This document shows positions 11,301-21,963 of a stretch of 64,000 nucleotides of DNA, piece by piece. The position numbers and the translations under genes were made by a program. The stretch is from Dactylorhiza incarnata. Lineage: Eukaryota; Streptophyta; Magnoliopsida; Asparagales; Orchidaceae. Position 1 is the first letter of the stretch; the number at the start of each line of letters is the position of its first letter. The DNA lies in assembly GCA_033032865.1 (NCBI GenBank), contig JAWHQI010000148.1, positions 4,545,501-4,609,500 on the forward strand, in the 5' to 3' direction. A model generated the notes under the pieces. The model made no database searches and was not told the origin of the DNA. It saw only the letters and a list, made by a program, of their open reading frames with translations.

Positions 11301-13106
11301 ATAATACACATAGTTCATAGCATTCATCATCTAAATATAGAGATTACAAACACTACAACCACACAAGTAGAAGAAAAAGGCAAGAGAGACGACCGAATCT
11401 GGAGTCTCGTTGTAGATTCACGGTAGGAATCGTTGGGTTGTCAATCCACGTCCTAGCTCGGTCCCAACTGCGTCCGGGGTAGAGGAGGGCTGTCACACCT
11501 CCCAATGGACCCGTCTTCTCCAGCGCTTTACCATCCGGCCACGTCTAATGCGAAGAACTCCTTGCTTGGCGATGAAGATGCGTGGAATCTCCTCCTTGAA
11601 GCTCTTGGATGATGGAGGAGGCCTAGGGGGGCGGAGAACCAGCGGAAAAGGGCGAAACGGCGGAGTCGGGCGGAAAAACGGCGAGCGATCCAACCTAATT
11701 CGCGAGCAGGGCATTTTATAGGCGCTGGAATAAACAGTGCGCACGGTCAGTGGCGCACGACCAGTGGTCGTGCGCACTATCATCCTGTGATCGTGCGCCT
11801 GCCTGGACGGAGCCTGCAGGAAAAGCAATTTATAAAATATAATGTTCGCACGACCAGTGGCGCACGACCGGTGGTCGTGCGCACTATCATCGGTGGTCGT
11901 GCGCACTGGTCAAGACAGAACTCATAAAATTAATGATAAGTGCGCACGAACAGTGGCGCACGACCGGTGGTCGTGCGCACTATCGTAGATGGTCGTGCGC
12001 ACTGCACCAAACAGAACTCATGAAAAAAGGGTTAAGTGCACACGATCAGTGGCGCACGACCAGTGGTCGTGCGCAATAGAACCGGTGATCGTGCGCAGTG
12101 TTCCTGTGCAGAATTGCACCGGGAACACCTGCACGACTCCTAATCCAGCTCAACCACGAATCCAGCCACTGAAAGTGGCACCTAACAGTACATGAAAACT
12201 ACTAATGAAGATAAGCATGAAATCACACCAAAATGGGCCTAGAGGTGCACCTAGCATGGAATATCAAATATAAACATTTACAGGGCTAAAGTGCGGTGAA
12301 ATGACTGAAAAACGGCCCAGATGAGTCCATAAAAGTGTATATGATCAGGACTCATCAGTTGCCTCCTCCTTTGCGCACTTCTACTATCCCGGATGCCATC
12401 AAGAGTCCTCCTGCTCCAGAGCAGGAACGCCCGGCGAGGAAGAGTCCCGGGCCCAACTCTCTTGCTGCGGACCTGACTGTTGCTTCCGGCGCGGCCGACC
12501 AAGTGCACCGCCCCGGGAAGGGGAAGTCTCTCCACCTCCCAAACCAACCATTCGCAGATCATCCTAGCACCTCTCTCCGATCTCCCGTCGAAGAATATGT
12601 ACCGGGTCGGTTATCCCCCTTCGTAGAACTCGCGGCTTACACCTGTGGGAAGTCTAATCTCTGCTTTTGCAGGCTTTCGCCAGATCCCGATCACTGACCC
12701 CTTAGAGGAGGAGGGGCTGATCTCGCCTCCCCCCTCTCCCAGCGACATCTCTGAATTCCTTGGCGACCACGAGGATACTCGCACTATGAAAGAACGGATG
12801 ACAGAGCTTTTCAGTAAGATGATCTGGATGCAGCGAGATCAAGCTAACCTGACGGAGGAGCATCGAGCGGCCTTCGAGCGTCGGATTAGCGCCCTCGAGC
12901 GAGACTACGAGCATTTGGTCGGGGAGATGGAGCGCCAGGGGGGCGGGTGCGAGGAGACTTCGCCTGGGAGGCACATCGCGCGGGCCAGGGATCAAATGCG
13001 CCTGATCAGCCAAGAGTTGACTGCAGTCAGCGCATTTCACTACCCGCGAGTGCCTCCAAGGACTGGGAGGCGAGGCCGGGGCCGATGGCGGTGGGATCAG
13101 TACTAA
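5303..13106 (+). CDS. Antisense gene 1 of the Tat element (spliced, split by an insertion)
   Basis: I infer four exons: 5303-5545, 5620-5755, 5816-5878 continued at 12363-12605 after removing the inserted element and one target duplication, and 12673-13106. Introns of 74, 60 and 67 bp have GT and AG ends and are T-rich at the acceptor. In this model the frame stays open from ATG to the TAA at 13104-13106, about 372 residues, and crosses the insertion site without a shift. The start has a basic stretch (YRLKKAKMVRRYRGE), the middle is rich in Pro and Ser, and exon 4 has a coiled-coil-like segment (MKERMTELFSKMIWMQRDQA) before an Arg/Gly-rich tail. I recognise no family. Extra antisense genes are known in Tat-lineage elements; the splice sites are my inference and no transcript was seen. 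Confidence 0.55.
5879..7526 (-). repeat. 3' LTR of the non-autonomous element
   Basis: 1648 bp, TGATGGCGC to GACTCATCA on the plus strand, same length as its partner. A TATA box (minus CTATAAAATG, 6881-6890) lies beside the array of GCGCACGACC palindromes (6906-7268). Confidence 0.95.
6906..7268 (-). repeat. Palindrome array GCGCACGACC/GGTCGTGCGC, 3' LTR
   Basis: Four near-perfect palindromes with arms GCGCACGACC and GGTCGTGCGC around a 3-nt spacer, plus several half sites (GGTCGTGCGCAC, GATCGTGCGC), in about 360 bp directly upstream of the TATA box in the minus direction. The same array is at 11737-12099 in the other LTR. Confidence 0.9.
7527..7541 (-). other. Polypurine tract of the non-autonomous element
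   Basis: Minus strand AAGTCTGGGGGTG abutting the LTR. Near copies occur at about 8049-8066 and 8943-8958 (plus CCCCCAGACTT), so the tract exists in three copies. Confidence 0.75.
7542..9256. other. Non-coding interior of the non-autonomous element
   Basis: No reading frame with recognisable content. It holds a pyrimidine-rich stretch (about 8140-8200) and the two extra polypurine-like tracts near 8050 and 8945. Otherwise I see nothing. Confidence 0.6.
9257..10456 (-). CDS. Zinc-knuckle protein with acidic WDEE repeats (Gag-like)
   Basis: About 399 residues from the ATG at 10456 (MSSWGISPSFNDKMVYYIDQ). A knuckle CLLCRGEGHELKDC (C-x2-C-x4-H-x4-C) lies near residues 35-50 (about 10350), followed by a long, strongly acidic region with four spaced repeats of the type APKWDED, APRWDEED and SSWDEEV, the first degraded to APEYDEE. 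The C-terminal part is more hydrophobic. A knuckle so near the N terminus, with no Gag body before it, suggests a truncated or remodelled Gag rather than a full capsid protein. It could bind element RNA or recruit host proteins. It is the only coding region of this young element and its frame is intact, which suggests recent selection. I do not recognise the acidic domain. Confidence 0.7.
   Translation of the reverse strand: MSSWGISPSFNDKMVYYIDQMNELNARQCRNIVCLLCRGEGHELKDCPSLFKPDRHSSTQDNIVPIAHSLPMEAIVPSTPELVSCTDSSLPVYGFTPSDDDHSSVSQQGEEWELLDAPEYDEESILSIGEALADLFAEEPNIFVPPVSLQDFSTHILYDPIEVKELGDASDSEGAPKWDEDVIFPEGENEYFEHDDAPRWDEEDTLSDEEVCTSSWDEEVQITTEAPEFSSPPCYDIYDDDSDLPLDPAGSETGITPPIDDDLCSSPFLFLDPLPSSESVHVESSQVLQEDLELFPQVNDASILSCEEVYSPSVEGAPLIAFSSCHLVVDDTLLGKDVFCEMSEDQASSFSYILFPLPVRSMYLYLGRGVTVLSPYRYPLPTRILGQLPVHFSFHRPIS
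10457..10685. other. 5' leader of the non-autonomous element
   Basis: AT-rich leader between the primer site and the start codon. No other signal seen. Confidence 0.5.
10686..10703 (-). other. Primer binding site, Asp-tRNA type
   Basis: Minus strand TGGCGCCGTTGCCGGGGA, six bases inside the right LTR. This fixes the transcription direction as minus. Confidence 0.85.
10710..12357 (-). repeat. 5' LTR of the non-autonomous element
   Basis: 1648 bp, nearly identical to 5879-7526, with the TATA box at 11712-11721 (minus) and the palindrome array at 11737-12099. Confidence 0.95.
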
Positions 13107-13453
13107 GCCTACCGACTCTCGCTCCCTGCGCTCTCCCGTATCCCTGCTGTTTCTTTCTTTGTTTTTGTTCACTTCAGACTAGGGCGAGACCCCTTATATC
13201 TCGCGAACTATGGCTTGCGTATATTTTTACATATATGTCTCACTTTTTGCTTATTTGTCAGAATGTTGTCTCGCTATTACTTTTGCTTTCGCGCCCTTTG
13301 ATTCGTATTTTGCAGGGAAGATCTCGCATGCTGCTTTCGCCTTTTGTGTGCGGTCGGGCTCAAGTGGGTGGTTCTAATCCCGAGGTATTGAGGAGTCGCA
13401 GGGGATATCCGCACCCCGCGCGCAAATGATTTCGGTAATTTTTCAACTTTTTT
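13107..13453. other. Spacer between the two antisense genes
   Basis: T-rich sequence after the stop of gene 1 that would hold its 3' end and the upstream region of gene 2. No clear polyadenylation signal recognised. Confidence 0.5.
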
Positions 13454-13463
13454 CTATAAATAG
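13454..13463 (+). promoter_or_regulatory. TATA box for antisense gene 2
   Basis: CTATAAATAG on the plus strand, about 120 bp before the ATG at 13583, followed by a pyrimidine-rich leader (CTTTCATCTCTCTCTACTC). A separate promoter from that of gene 1. Confidence 0.6.
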
Positions 13464-14834
13464 TTCAGCCAACCACCGTCATTACTGCGCTTTCATCTCT
13501 CTCTACTCATTTGCTCTCCCGATATCACTCGCCCTTCTCTCTACCCTTCTCTTCTCGCGAGATCACCCCCACCTTTTTCACGATGCCAAAAGAAGTGGAT
13601 GGCAGGGCTAACTGCACCCAGGTGTTCTCCAATCGGGACTTCAACACCTGCGACCTCTCGGAGGCAGACTTCAACCAAGCCGTCATGGATTTTGTCCCGC
13701 CGGGTTTCGCTGGGCGGCTCCCGGGGAGCCGGGATCGCATCAATCAGTTCTCGCCCCACACACTCGTAATCCCCTTGGAGCACTTCGAGGTAGGGTTCCG
13801 CCTCCCGCTGTGGCCAGAGGTGCGCCTGACCCTGCGCTACTTCGGCGTAGTTCCCACGCAACTCAATCCCAACTCTATCACCATGCTGGTAGCATTCGCC
13901 TGCTACCTGCGCGAGGAGGGGATTGAGTTCTCGCTCCCGGTCTTCCGCAAGCTCTTCACCTTCAGGGCCACTCGCGGAGTGGCCTTTTTCTCCGAGCAGA
14001 GCCTCCTCAACGTGATCGGCACCGCCAACAAGAACCATGACTGGGTTCACCGGTTCATCTTCGTCACGGGAAAGTTCGGCAACGTGCCATTCGCACCCAT
14101 GCAAGAGGATGAGTCAACCTTCCGGCCTCCAACGCTGGGAGGGTTCGAGGCCAAGCTCCATGCCTACCTCCTGAAGCACGACATGGACGTCTGCACTTGC
14201 GAAAGCATGTCGGTTCACTGCCGGTGGTCCCGCCGGGAGAAGGTAAGCTGAATTACCTCGACCCGAACTCTCGCCTCTTCTTCATTCGCCTCCACCTATT
14301 TTAACTGACCTTTTGAACGCAGGGCTTCAGAGCCTCCCTCTTCATCCGCCGAATGCGAATATGGGAGTTCCTCCTGCCGACGCTCTCGCCCGCGCTCAGT
14401 CTGCTGCCGCGGCATGCCGCGAGAACCCGCCTCCCGCGAGATCCAGCGGGCAAAAGCCGAAGCGGAAGCGGAATCCCTATGCGGCTTCGAGCCCTTCCGC
14501 CAAACGGTCGAAACCCTCCATTGCTGATAAGGTCAAAGCGGTCGTGGAGGACGTCCCGCACTCGAGTGCTCCCGTGGAGAGGGTCTTAGCCGTCTAACCT
14601 GCCGCCGCGCCAGCGACAACTTCTTCGGGGCCCCTGCCGAGAGGTCACCGGAACTTTCCTCTCGGCGAGAAATACGCCGATCTCGCCGGCGAGCCCCTCG
14701 TTAACTGGGACCGGCGGGCCAACCGGGTCTCCATTTCCAGCCTTCCTCGGTCTTGGATGGAGAAGGAGACCACCAGCGGCCACGCTTATGGCCTCTCGTA
14801 CGTGCTTTACAGCGGCGAGGGTGCCTCCATCTAT

Positions 14835-17540
14835 TATAGAGATTTTTTGAACAAACATGCTATGATCACTTTATATATCATGAAATATGACTTTCATACA
14901 TTAAGCCTAATGTTTATCAAATCAAATTTGAATTAAAATTGAACATTAAGTCATATATTTTTCAAAGTGATCTATCTCTCATCTTAAATTGTTTAAATAT
15001 ATCCTTTTAAATCATTTACCCATCAATGTCTTGAATTAACATTATCATTTGAATATTGAAATTATTTTCAAGACTAATGAAATTATTTTAAAAAAAATAT
15101 GGATTTAAATGGTTTATTAAAGGGCTTAAGCTAAAAATTAAAATGGGCAACGTTTTAATTGTTTTTCTATTTGTTGCATTTGATAGCCCTTATAATGAAA
15201 AATATTATCAAATAAAATCGAAAACAAACATTCACAAAACGCGTGTTTAATTTTTTTTTTTTTAAATGCGAGTTTTAGATCAAAACTTCAAAAGCCATAT
15301 CTTTTGATCCGCTCGTCCGATTTTTCGCGTTTAATATCTTTTTGGAAAGAGCACAGAAATCTCCATCCAACGGAGAACCAAACTTGTTCATTCAAATTCG
15401 TTTGGCGCTGTCAATTTGCCAAATTTCAACTCCGTTTTAAAAAAAAAACTTAGTTTGCTTGATTTGGAAATTTCTGTGTTTATGGATTTTTCATCACATG
15501 ATATCCTTTGTATATTGTGTGTAATGTGTCACCATTGTTTGCATGTTATTTAGACCTTAGAATCGTCATGTATTATTAAGTTCAAATCAAAAGCTTAATC
15601 ATTTCATTCTAGGTCTAAAGAAAATTAATTTGAAAACTTCTCATATTACATGCAACATTATCTTCATTAATCCTATGTAATAACATTGCATTCAAACTCA
15701 TCATTCTAGCATCACTTCTTGGTTTATGCTTAATTTTATATGCTAGGTATAACATTTACAATGTTATTAAAATATCATGATAACTATGTGATTTGAAATT
15801 ATATAGAATACTAAAATTCCAACAAACACATAGGTTATGGATTAATCATTAGAATATATGTGAATATTGTATCATAAATCATATCTCATCATGCAAAACC
15901 AAAGATCAATAGATTCAATTATTGAATGCAAATTTTATTATAAATTTCAAAACATTATATATGTGATCTTTGTCTTTAATATGATTACATGATCATCATT
16001 TTCTAGACTTACAATTCAAATATGCTCATTCAAAAGAAAATCATCAAATCATATTGTTATAAGTCTAGAAGAATTAGAATTTACATACATCATGATGATC
16101 TAACACATATTCTATGCAAAATTCTCTATAATCATAAATCATAATTCATGTTTTATCAAGACATATCTCAAAACAATTATGTTTATCTCCTAGGAATTAT
16201 GAATCTTATGATAAAAATATGTATAATGTTCCCTTTACATTATTTGATGTATTGATTTGCTTTGTTAGTGATTGCATGTATCTCTCATATTTGTAGACTC
16301 TAGAATCAACTTTGTAATGAAGATATACATCAAACTTAATCATCACTCTATTCTAGATCTATAATTTGAAATTCTATTTTTGAATACATGCAATTTCAAT
16401 ATAAATCTTATGACATGACATTAAACCCAAAACTCATTATACTAGCATTGTCACTTATTGAATATTAGTAATTGTGCTAGTTATCACATATCGTCATCTC
16501 ATAAAAGTAGAAAAACTATGCGGCTTTATAACTCATCACATTAAACAAAACCCATAGTTTATATACCAACCCTTAGATTTAAAAGCATAGGTTGTCCAAA
16601 AGATTATTTCACCTATGACTTCATATCTCACAATAGCGGGGGCGTAGGATTGGATACATTAGAGACCAAACCTCTAAGTCATGTCTTGTCCTTAACCGGG
16701 GAGGGTTCCAGTGGGGCCTTGCGAGGCACTGGGGGGAAGAGTGCTAGGTTGAGTGTTCTCTAGTGTGTGCATATGGGACTAACACCCCAACCTACGGCAT
16801 GTGTGCAGCTCCTCATGCCCATCCGTCACTTAGTACGGGGCTAGGGTGTAGACATTTAGTCGGGGTAGTCTTTAATCTTAGGATATACTTATATTACTCA
16901 CTGCATGAACATTTTTATTCACTTATTACTTAAATCATGCATATTTTGGGTTGTTTAATAAAAAATGTCCTCTTGTGTCTTCATAATTTATCTTTTCATG
17001 ATTAAATGTTTTTGAAAAACACAAGAATTTGAAAAAGCCAAAGTTTCATGCAAATTTGATCCACCTAGAGATCTCCAAAAATTCTGAAATTTTAGCATGG
17101 AACTACTCTAAGGACACTTAATAAATATCAAAAATCAAAAATTTAAAATTCTCAAAAAATCACATACTGTTTGTCGCGCTATCACTAGCGACGGCGCTAG
17201 CGTGGGTTTGTGAATTTTCTGATTTTTAAAATTTCTAAATATCCTTAAAAATATGTTAGTTTATATGTACTAATTTGTTTTTGAATTTTTTACATTTATT
17301 TTTTTTCATTTTATTTATATTATGAAAAATCAACTACAAAAGCTCAAAATTCAAAAATACAAAAATATTTTTTTTTTTATTTGTGTTCTATTCATATTAT
17401 GAAAAATCAACTACAAAAATTCAAAATTCAAAAATACAAAAATATGTTTGTGTGATTTTTCTATTTTTTATTTAAAAAAAAATTCAAAACAAAACAAAAA
17501 CTTGAGGAGTGGAGCAGGTTTTCAGAAGAAAATAAATTTT
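14835..17540. other. AT-rich non-coding interior
   Basis: No coding frame. Three sub-blocks stand out: a moderately GC stretch with a poly-T/poly-A context at 15240-15460, a GC-richer island at about 16630-16880 (CGGGGAGGGTTCCAGTGG and neighbours), and from 17080 the part homologous to copia-B. I cannot assign the first two to a known family. Confidence 0.5.
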
Positions 17541-17547
17541 TTGCTAA

Positions 17548-17930
17548 GTCAATTCGTCGAGATGTCTCGTGAAGTTCCGATGAATCTCGACGAATCCAGA
17601 CAGAAGCCAAATTTCTAGTTTAAAGAAGAAATTTCTGCGGCTAAGTCTATTCGTCGAATGTTCTCATGAACTCCCGACGAATATCGACGAACGCAGACAG
17701 AAGTCAAAAAGGGAGACTTGTGAAGGAAATTGTGCGGTTAAGTCAATTCGTCGAATGTTCTCGAGAACTCCCGACGAATTCCGACGAATGAAAACAGAAG
17801 ACAGTTTTCAAGCTTTGGTCAGTATTTTTCAATGGCTAAGTCAATTCGTCGAATGTTCACGTGAAGTCTCGACGATGGTTAAGTCAATTCGTCGAATGTT
17901 CACGTGAAGTCTCGACGAATGACGGACAGA
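17548..17930 (+). repeat. Five copies of a 43-bp hairpin-forming unit
   Basis: Units start near 17548, 17640, 17733, 17834 and 17878 with GCTAAGTCAATTCGTCGA and end in TCGACGAAT-type sequence, so each can fold back (ATTCGTCGA with TCGACGAAT). The first four are about 92-101 bp apart, the last two adjacent. Copia-B lacks this array at the matching place. Confidence 0.8.
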
Positions 17931-18453
17931 CAGATTTCAAATTTATGTTTCAAGGAATTCATCATGCTTATCATATTCAAAACAAAAAAACTGTATGATC
18001 TTTATTGCCAATATCAAGCATGTATGATTTCTATTATTTAGAATTATTTACAATGTTAAAACATATTCTTTCAAATTACTATGAACATTGTTTTGCTTAT
18101 CATGCTTTGATATATCTATTTAAAGTGCATCAATTGTATTGCAATATGTGTAGAACCAAGCTTAGCATGCCTCTAAGTATGAGTAAATATTTTATGATTG
18201 ATAATGATACATTTCACTCACTTATTTTGGTAATCAACATGTGTGTTTAAATCTAAAATGCTTGCTTGTGTATTGTATTTGTACAATTAATTAAGACTTG
18301 CATAATTTATTGCCTACACTACATTTGAATTGCACTTATGAAATTTAGAAAAGTGGTTAAGTTAAAAATTTTGGTTTGCAAAACAAGTGTATTCGGAGAA
18401 TATTGTCTCACAATTATGAACAAAAAAATTATATATGTAGACAAATATAACTC

Positions 18454-18517
18454 CACCAAGCACTACTTGAACCTCCTGATAAGTCTTCATAAGCATTGTG
18501 AGGTTGAGTACCTTGGA
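18454..18517 (+). other. Putative RNA hairpin H1 (remnant copy)
   Basis: Outer arms CCAAG and CTTGG, inner arms AACCTC and GAGGTT, loop CTGATAAGTCTTCATAAGC. Same as copia-B 43915-43978. Conservation in otherwise drifting AT-rich DNA suggests a retained element. Confidence 0.55.
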
Positions 18518-19422
18518 AGGAATAGTAAAGTGTCTTGTGCAAACCTTAGTTATTACACCACTTTGTTAAAAACTTATGTGCATTAAAAGTGTGTGAAAGT
18601 AATTTACTTGTGTTTTATTGTGCACTTTACTTTACATATGTCTTGTATTTTGATGATTTAAATCAATTGTTAACATTGCCCAAAATACACTTATGTGCAC
18701 ACCATTATCTTCCATAACACTTCTTCTCATGAGTATTGGATTCTAATGTTTTATCTATACTACTCTTTATATAAGAAATGCACTAGATAACCTAGCATGA
18801 TCTCTACAATATTTTGGTATTTCTTGAATTTAAAATTAAGTAACATTGTAGTATAATCTCTCTTTGACATGTTCATTTCATGCTTGGTATCTTTATGAAA
18901 AACTTTGAGATTTCAAAAGGTTAAAACATCTTTCAATTATGAACTAAAACTCATATTTTTACTTATGATTTTCATGCTTACAAAAAGATGTTTATTATAA
19001 TCTTCCGCTTGCTTGCAACTCTTATCTTTATATTTGAAATCTCTTATATATGCTATGCTTAAACTCTTTATCATTTCATATATTACAAAAGCTCGATCAT
19101 GCTTTATCTTTTTAAAATGCCTCCTTACTACCCTCACCTCACCTTCTTTTGATAATACCAAAAGGGGGAGATTAATTGAAGAAATCTATATAGGAGAAAT
19201 ATAGATAAATAAGGGGAGTAACACATAAATTCATGAAATCTATCATTTATGGGGGTAACACATAAATTGCATTTATGTAGGGAGAGCATTAAGATATGGG
19301 GAGTATGCACATTATCATGCATATCATTTACTATAGTTGCACTTTTATCTTGCTTATCTTATCTATAAACACTATTGTTGATTTCTTGCTTAGAGGATTT
19401 GTTATTATCAAAAGGGGGAGAT

Positions 19423-20695
19423 TGTTGGACATGTGTGTCACATCCCTTTGTTTGAGAATAACAAATCTCATATTGTATTTGATATTGCTTGTAGTGTGTT
19501 TATAGTGTGCAGGAACTATAGGTGCAATACTCCACAGGTAGAAGGCAGCATGGAAACAATTTTTGAAAGCAGCGGTTCCTTAGCGCTACCGACAGCGCTA
19601 TCGCTAACGCCTGGCGCTAGCTCAGTTGGTTCCGTCTCAGCGGTTTCATCTCAGCTTCTGTCTCAGCGGTTAGCCTCGTCTTAGTGGTTCCTTAGCGCTA
19701 CCGCCAGCGCTAACGCTAATGCCAGGCGCTAGCTTGAGCTTGTGCAGATCGCCACGCCGCCGACAGTTTTGTAACCGCTCCACACGAGCGCTACCACCAG
19801 CGCTATCGCTACCGCAGGCGCTATCTCAAGTTCGTGCACAGCGCCACGCCGCCGACGGTTTCGCAACCGCTCCACACGAACGCTACCGCAGGCGCTAGGA
19901 GCTACCGCAGGCGCTATCGCCAAGTTCTATAAAATGAGCCAACTTCGATCATTTTGATCATCCATCCCAAAGAGGTTGCTTATGCCACAATTCCAGTGCT
20001 GTTATGCTGCCGAAGATGGATCTCCCACAAAAAGCTTAAGGAGAATTCTGGAGGAGGACTACGTCACGCTACATCCGAAGGACGATCGCTTCGACCTCGC
20101 TTATACTACAGCAATCCTTCATCCTCAACTCCATAGATCTCATATAGGGAGTTTTATTATTGTTTTTCATTATTTTCATTCCATACTTTCTTTGTAACCG
20201 TTAAGTTAATTCGCCTTGTGTTGGCGACTAGGTCTGGGTAGGACTTAGGGGGAAATTCGCCTTGTGTTGGCGATTAGGTCTAGGTGATTAGATCTAGGGG
20301 GTGCTCGAGGCCATATCCGGGGAAGGATTGGCTAGAGCGGCTTGAGGCCATATCCGGGGAAGGATAGGCTAAAGCCAACCGGTTTGTGGGGATACAAGTC
20401 GGTATAGAAAAGGAAAAGAAATTCACTTTTGTACGCCTCCGATTTCTAGCGATGTTGAAATCAAATTTTGTAAACACTTTTTTTATATAATGCAATCATG
20501 ATTATATTTATGTTTATTTGATTTCTCTCAATTGGCGTAAAATTTCATTATTGCAAAATTGTTATTACTAAATTGTCATAATATTTCCTATTAATCAAAA
20601 ACAACTTAGTAATTATCTTAAAAATTATAAAAAGAATTTTATTCCCTTATTCACCCCCCCCCCCCCCCCCTCTAAGGGCGCTGTAAGATCCAACA
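19423..20695 (+). repeat. 3' LTR of the Sirevirus remnant
   Basis: TGTTGGAC to ATCCAACA, about 1.27 kb, preceded by AAAAGGGGGAGA. U3 has many GCGCTAGC and GCTACCG(C)-type dyads (19570-19920) ending at the TATA box CTATAAAATG (19927-19936). The end has a run of about 18 C before TCTAAGGGCG. Further PPT-like tracts lie at about 19159 and 19212, a feature reported for Sireviruses. Confidence 0.9.
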
Positions 20696-21381
20696 TCTAT
20701 GACACCGAGTCGACTCAGACTCTCGCGCATGAGGCAGCGAGGGCTATGATGCGGGCCCATGAGCTGACCCACATGTCTTCTCGCCGGGGTATGACGCTCG
20801 CACAAAACATCATAGAGATCGAGAAAACCCGCTCAATTGCAGCCGTCGAGGCCGCTACAGCGAAGCAACAACTGGCCGCTGCCGAGGCCCTTCTCGCCAG
20901 CCGCCCGAGCCGAGAGGTATCCCTTTCCTCCTCTCGCGATTCGAGCTTCGCTTCCATTTCTTTCTTCCTTGTGCGTTAACCTTCTTTTCTATTGTAGGAC
21001 GTAGCCAATTATGACACCTTGCTCGTTCGGTCTCGCATCATCGAAGAGCGAAATCTGGTGCTGGAGGCCGAGAACCGGGGGTTGCGAGATGCTGCCGCTC
21101 GGCCACCTCCCGCGGAGAGAGAAACTCGGCATCTTTATTCCAACGCCGAGTTCAACGGGTTGATGTAGAGGACTGCCCAGGGGGCGGCAGAGCACGCGCT
21201 GGATGTTCTGCGGAGGGTCGGTCTTCTGAAAGAAGAAGGCGAGAGGATCCTGGCCCATCACGTGCTTCCCGAGCTCTTCGCCCTGATCGATGTCGTGGAT
21301 GAAGCTGGCGATGGGCGAGATCTTGTAGGCCTCTCCTCCCCGAGCAGCGGGTACTCGGACGACGAGGCCGATGACCCTTGA

Positions 21382-21963
21382 ATTTTTTTTCTTTCTTTTG
21401 ATGTAATGCGAGAGCTTCTTGTAATTTTATGACGAAATAGAAAGTAGCGCTTTTGTTGTCGCACGTGATCTTATAGTTACCACCGCGCATTTCTTTTTCT
21501 GCACTTCTCGTTAGTGCCACCCGACTGCTCACGCACTCGCATTCCCTTTCGTGTGTTTTTTCCAGCCATCATGCTCGCACTCATGTCTCTTGCCTGCTTG
21601 GGTGTCGATGGACCCTATCCTTAGGTCGTGACCGAGACGGTTCTGCCATGCAGGCGCGCCCCGCAGACGAAACCACTTTTCGCACTCGCACACGACCTTT
21701 AAAGACTTAGACGATTTCACTGATCTCTGCCGGGAGTGAAACCGCGGCGTGAACCTGCTTCATCCCGCATACTTCTCGCATTTCTTGGGACTGCTATCAC
21801 TCTTTCGCGCATTCGCCAGGCGAATGCCTTTTTGTATAACTCCATTCGCGGCCGAGTGACCATTGTGATGGACACCGCTCGCCATTTTTGTGCCAAGGCT
21901 TTCCCCTGCGATAATCTTCCTTCTTAGGTCCTTCACTCATAACCCTTCCTTCCCCTGGGTCAA
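21382..21963. other. 3' flank of antisense gene 2
   Basis: No gene seen. The first 60 bp are T-rich (TTTTTTTTCTTTCTTTTGAT) and could hold the 3' end of the antisense transcript. The rest leads into the tandem array. Confidence 0.5.

Larger units (their letters stand above)
5879..12357 (-). mobile_element. Non-autonomous gypsy-type LTR element, 6.5 kb
   Basis: Bounded by two 1648-bp LTRs with TGATG...CATCA ends. Target duplication is GCTGC (5874-5878) and GTTGC (12358-12362), one mismatch. Orientation is minus: next to the right LTR is the primer site TGGCGCCGTTGCCGGGGA (Asp-tRNA type, usual in Athila/Tat elements), and next to the left LTR is the tract AAGTCTGGGGGTGTG. The internal 3.2 kb has one long reading frame with a zinc knuckle and no protease, RT or integrase, so it must use enzymes from another element. 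The LTRs show about five differences by eye, so insertion is recent. It interrupts exon 3 of antisense gene 1. Confidence 0.9.
14835..20695 (+). mobile_element. 5'-truncated Sirevirus remnant with one LTR
   Basis: Inserted in antisense gene 2 with a perfect 5-bp duplication TCTAT (14830-14834, 20696-20700). The right part is a Sirevirus 3' non-coding region plus 3' LTR (19423-20695). From about 17080 onward it aligns by eye with copia-B 43000-45068. There is no 5' LTR, gag or pol: the left end starts TATAGAG directly after the duplication. Plus orientation follows from the LTR order and the polypurine tract AAAAGGGGGAGA before 19423. Confidence 0.8.
13583..21381 (+). pseudogene. Antisense gene 2 of the Tat element, putative gypsy-type transposon domain (PF04195-like)
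   Basis: Exon 1 (13583-14242) encodes 220 residues from MPKEVDGRANCTQVF. Its body (PHTLVIPLEHFEVGFRLPLW, then LNPNSITMLVAFACYLREEG) is typical of the plant family called putative gypsy-type transposon. Donor GTAAG at 14243 and acceptor at 14322 lead to a second exon with a basic stretch (KPKRKRNPYAA) that resumes after the insertion at 20701 and ends at the donor 20917. The last exon (20998-21381) is coiled-coil-like (LLVRSRIIEERNLVLEAENR) with an acidic end. The frame is continuous across the insertion once one TCTAT is removed. Faults: exon 1 and exon 2 join one base out of frame, and there are stops in exon 2 (near 14595) and exon 4 (a TAG near 21167 where CAG is likely). Role unknown; known in Tat relatives as an antisense extra gene. 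Confidence 0.65.

Noticed and set aside
16620..16880. A GC-richer island that might be a small RNA gene or an LTR piece
   Set aside because: No tRNA, snRNA or snoRNA features that I could fold, and no matching second copy in the window.
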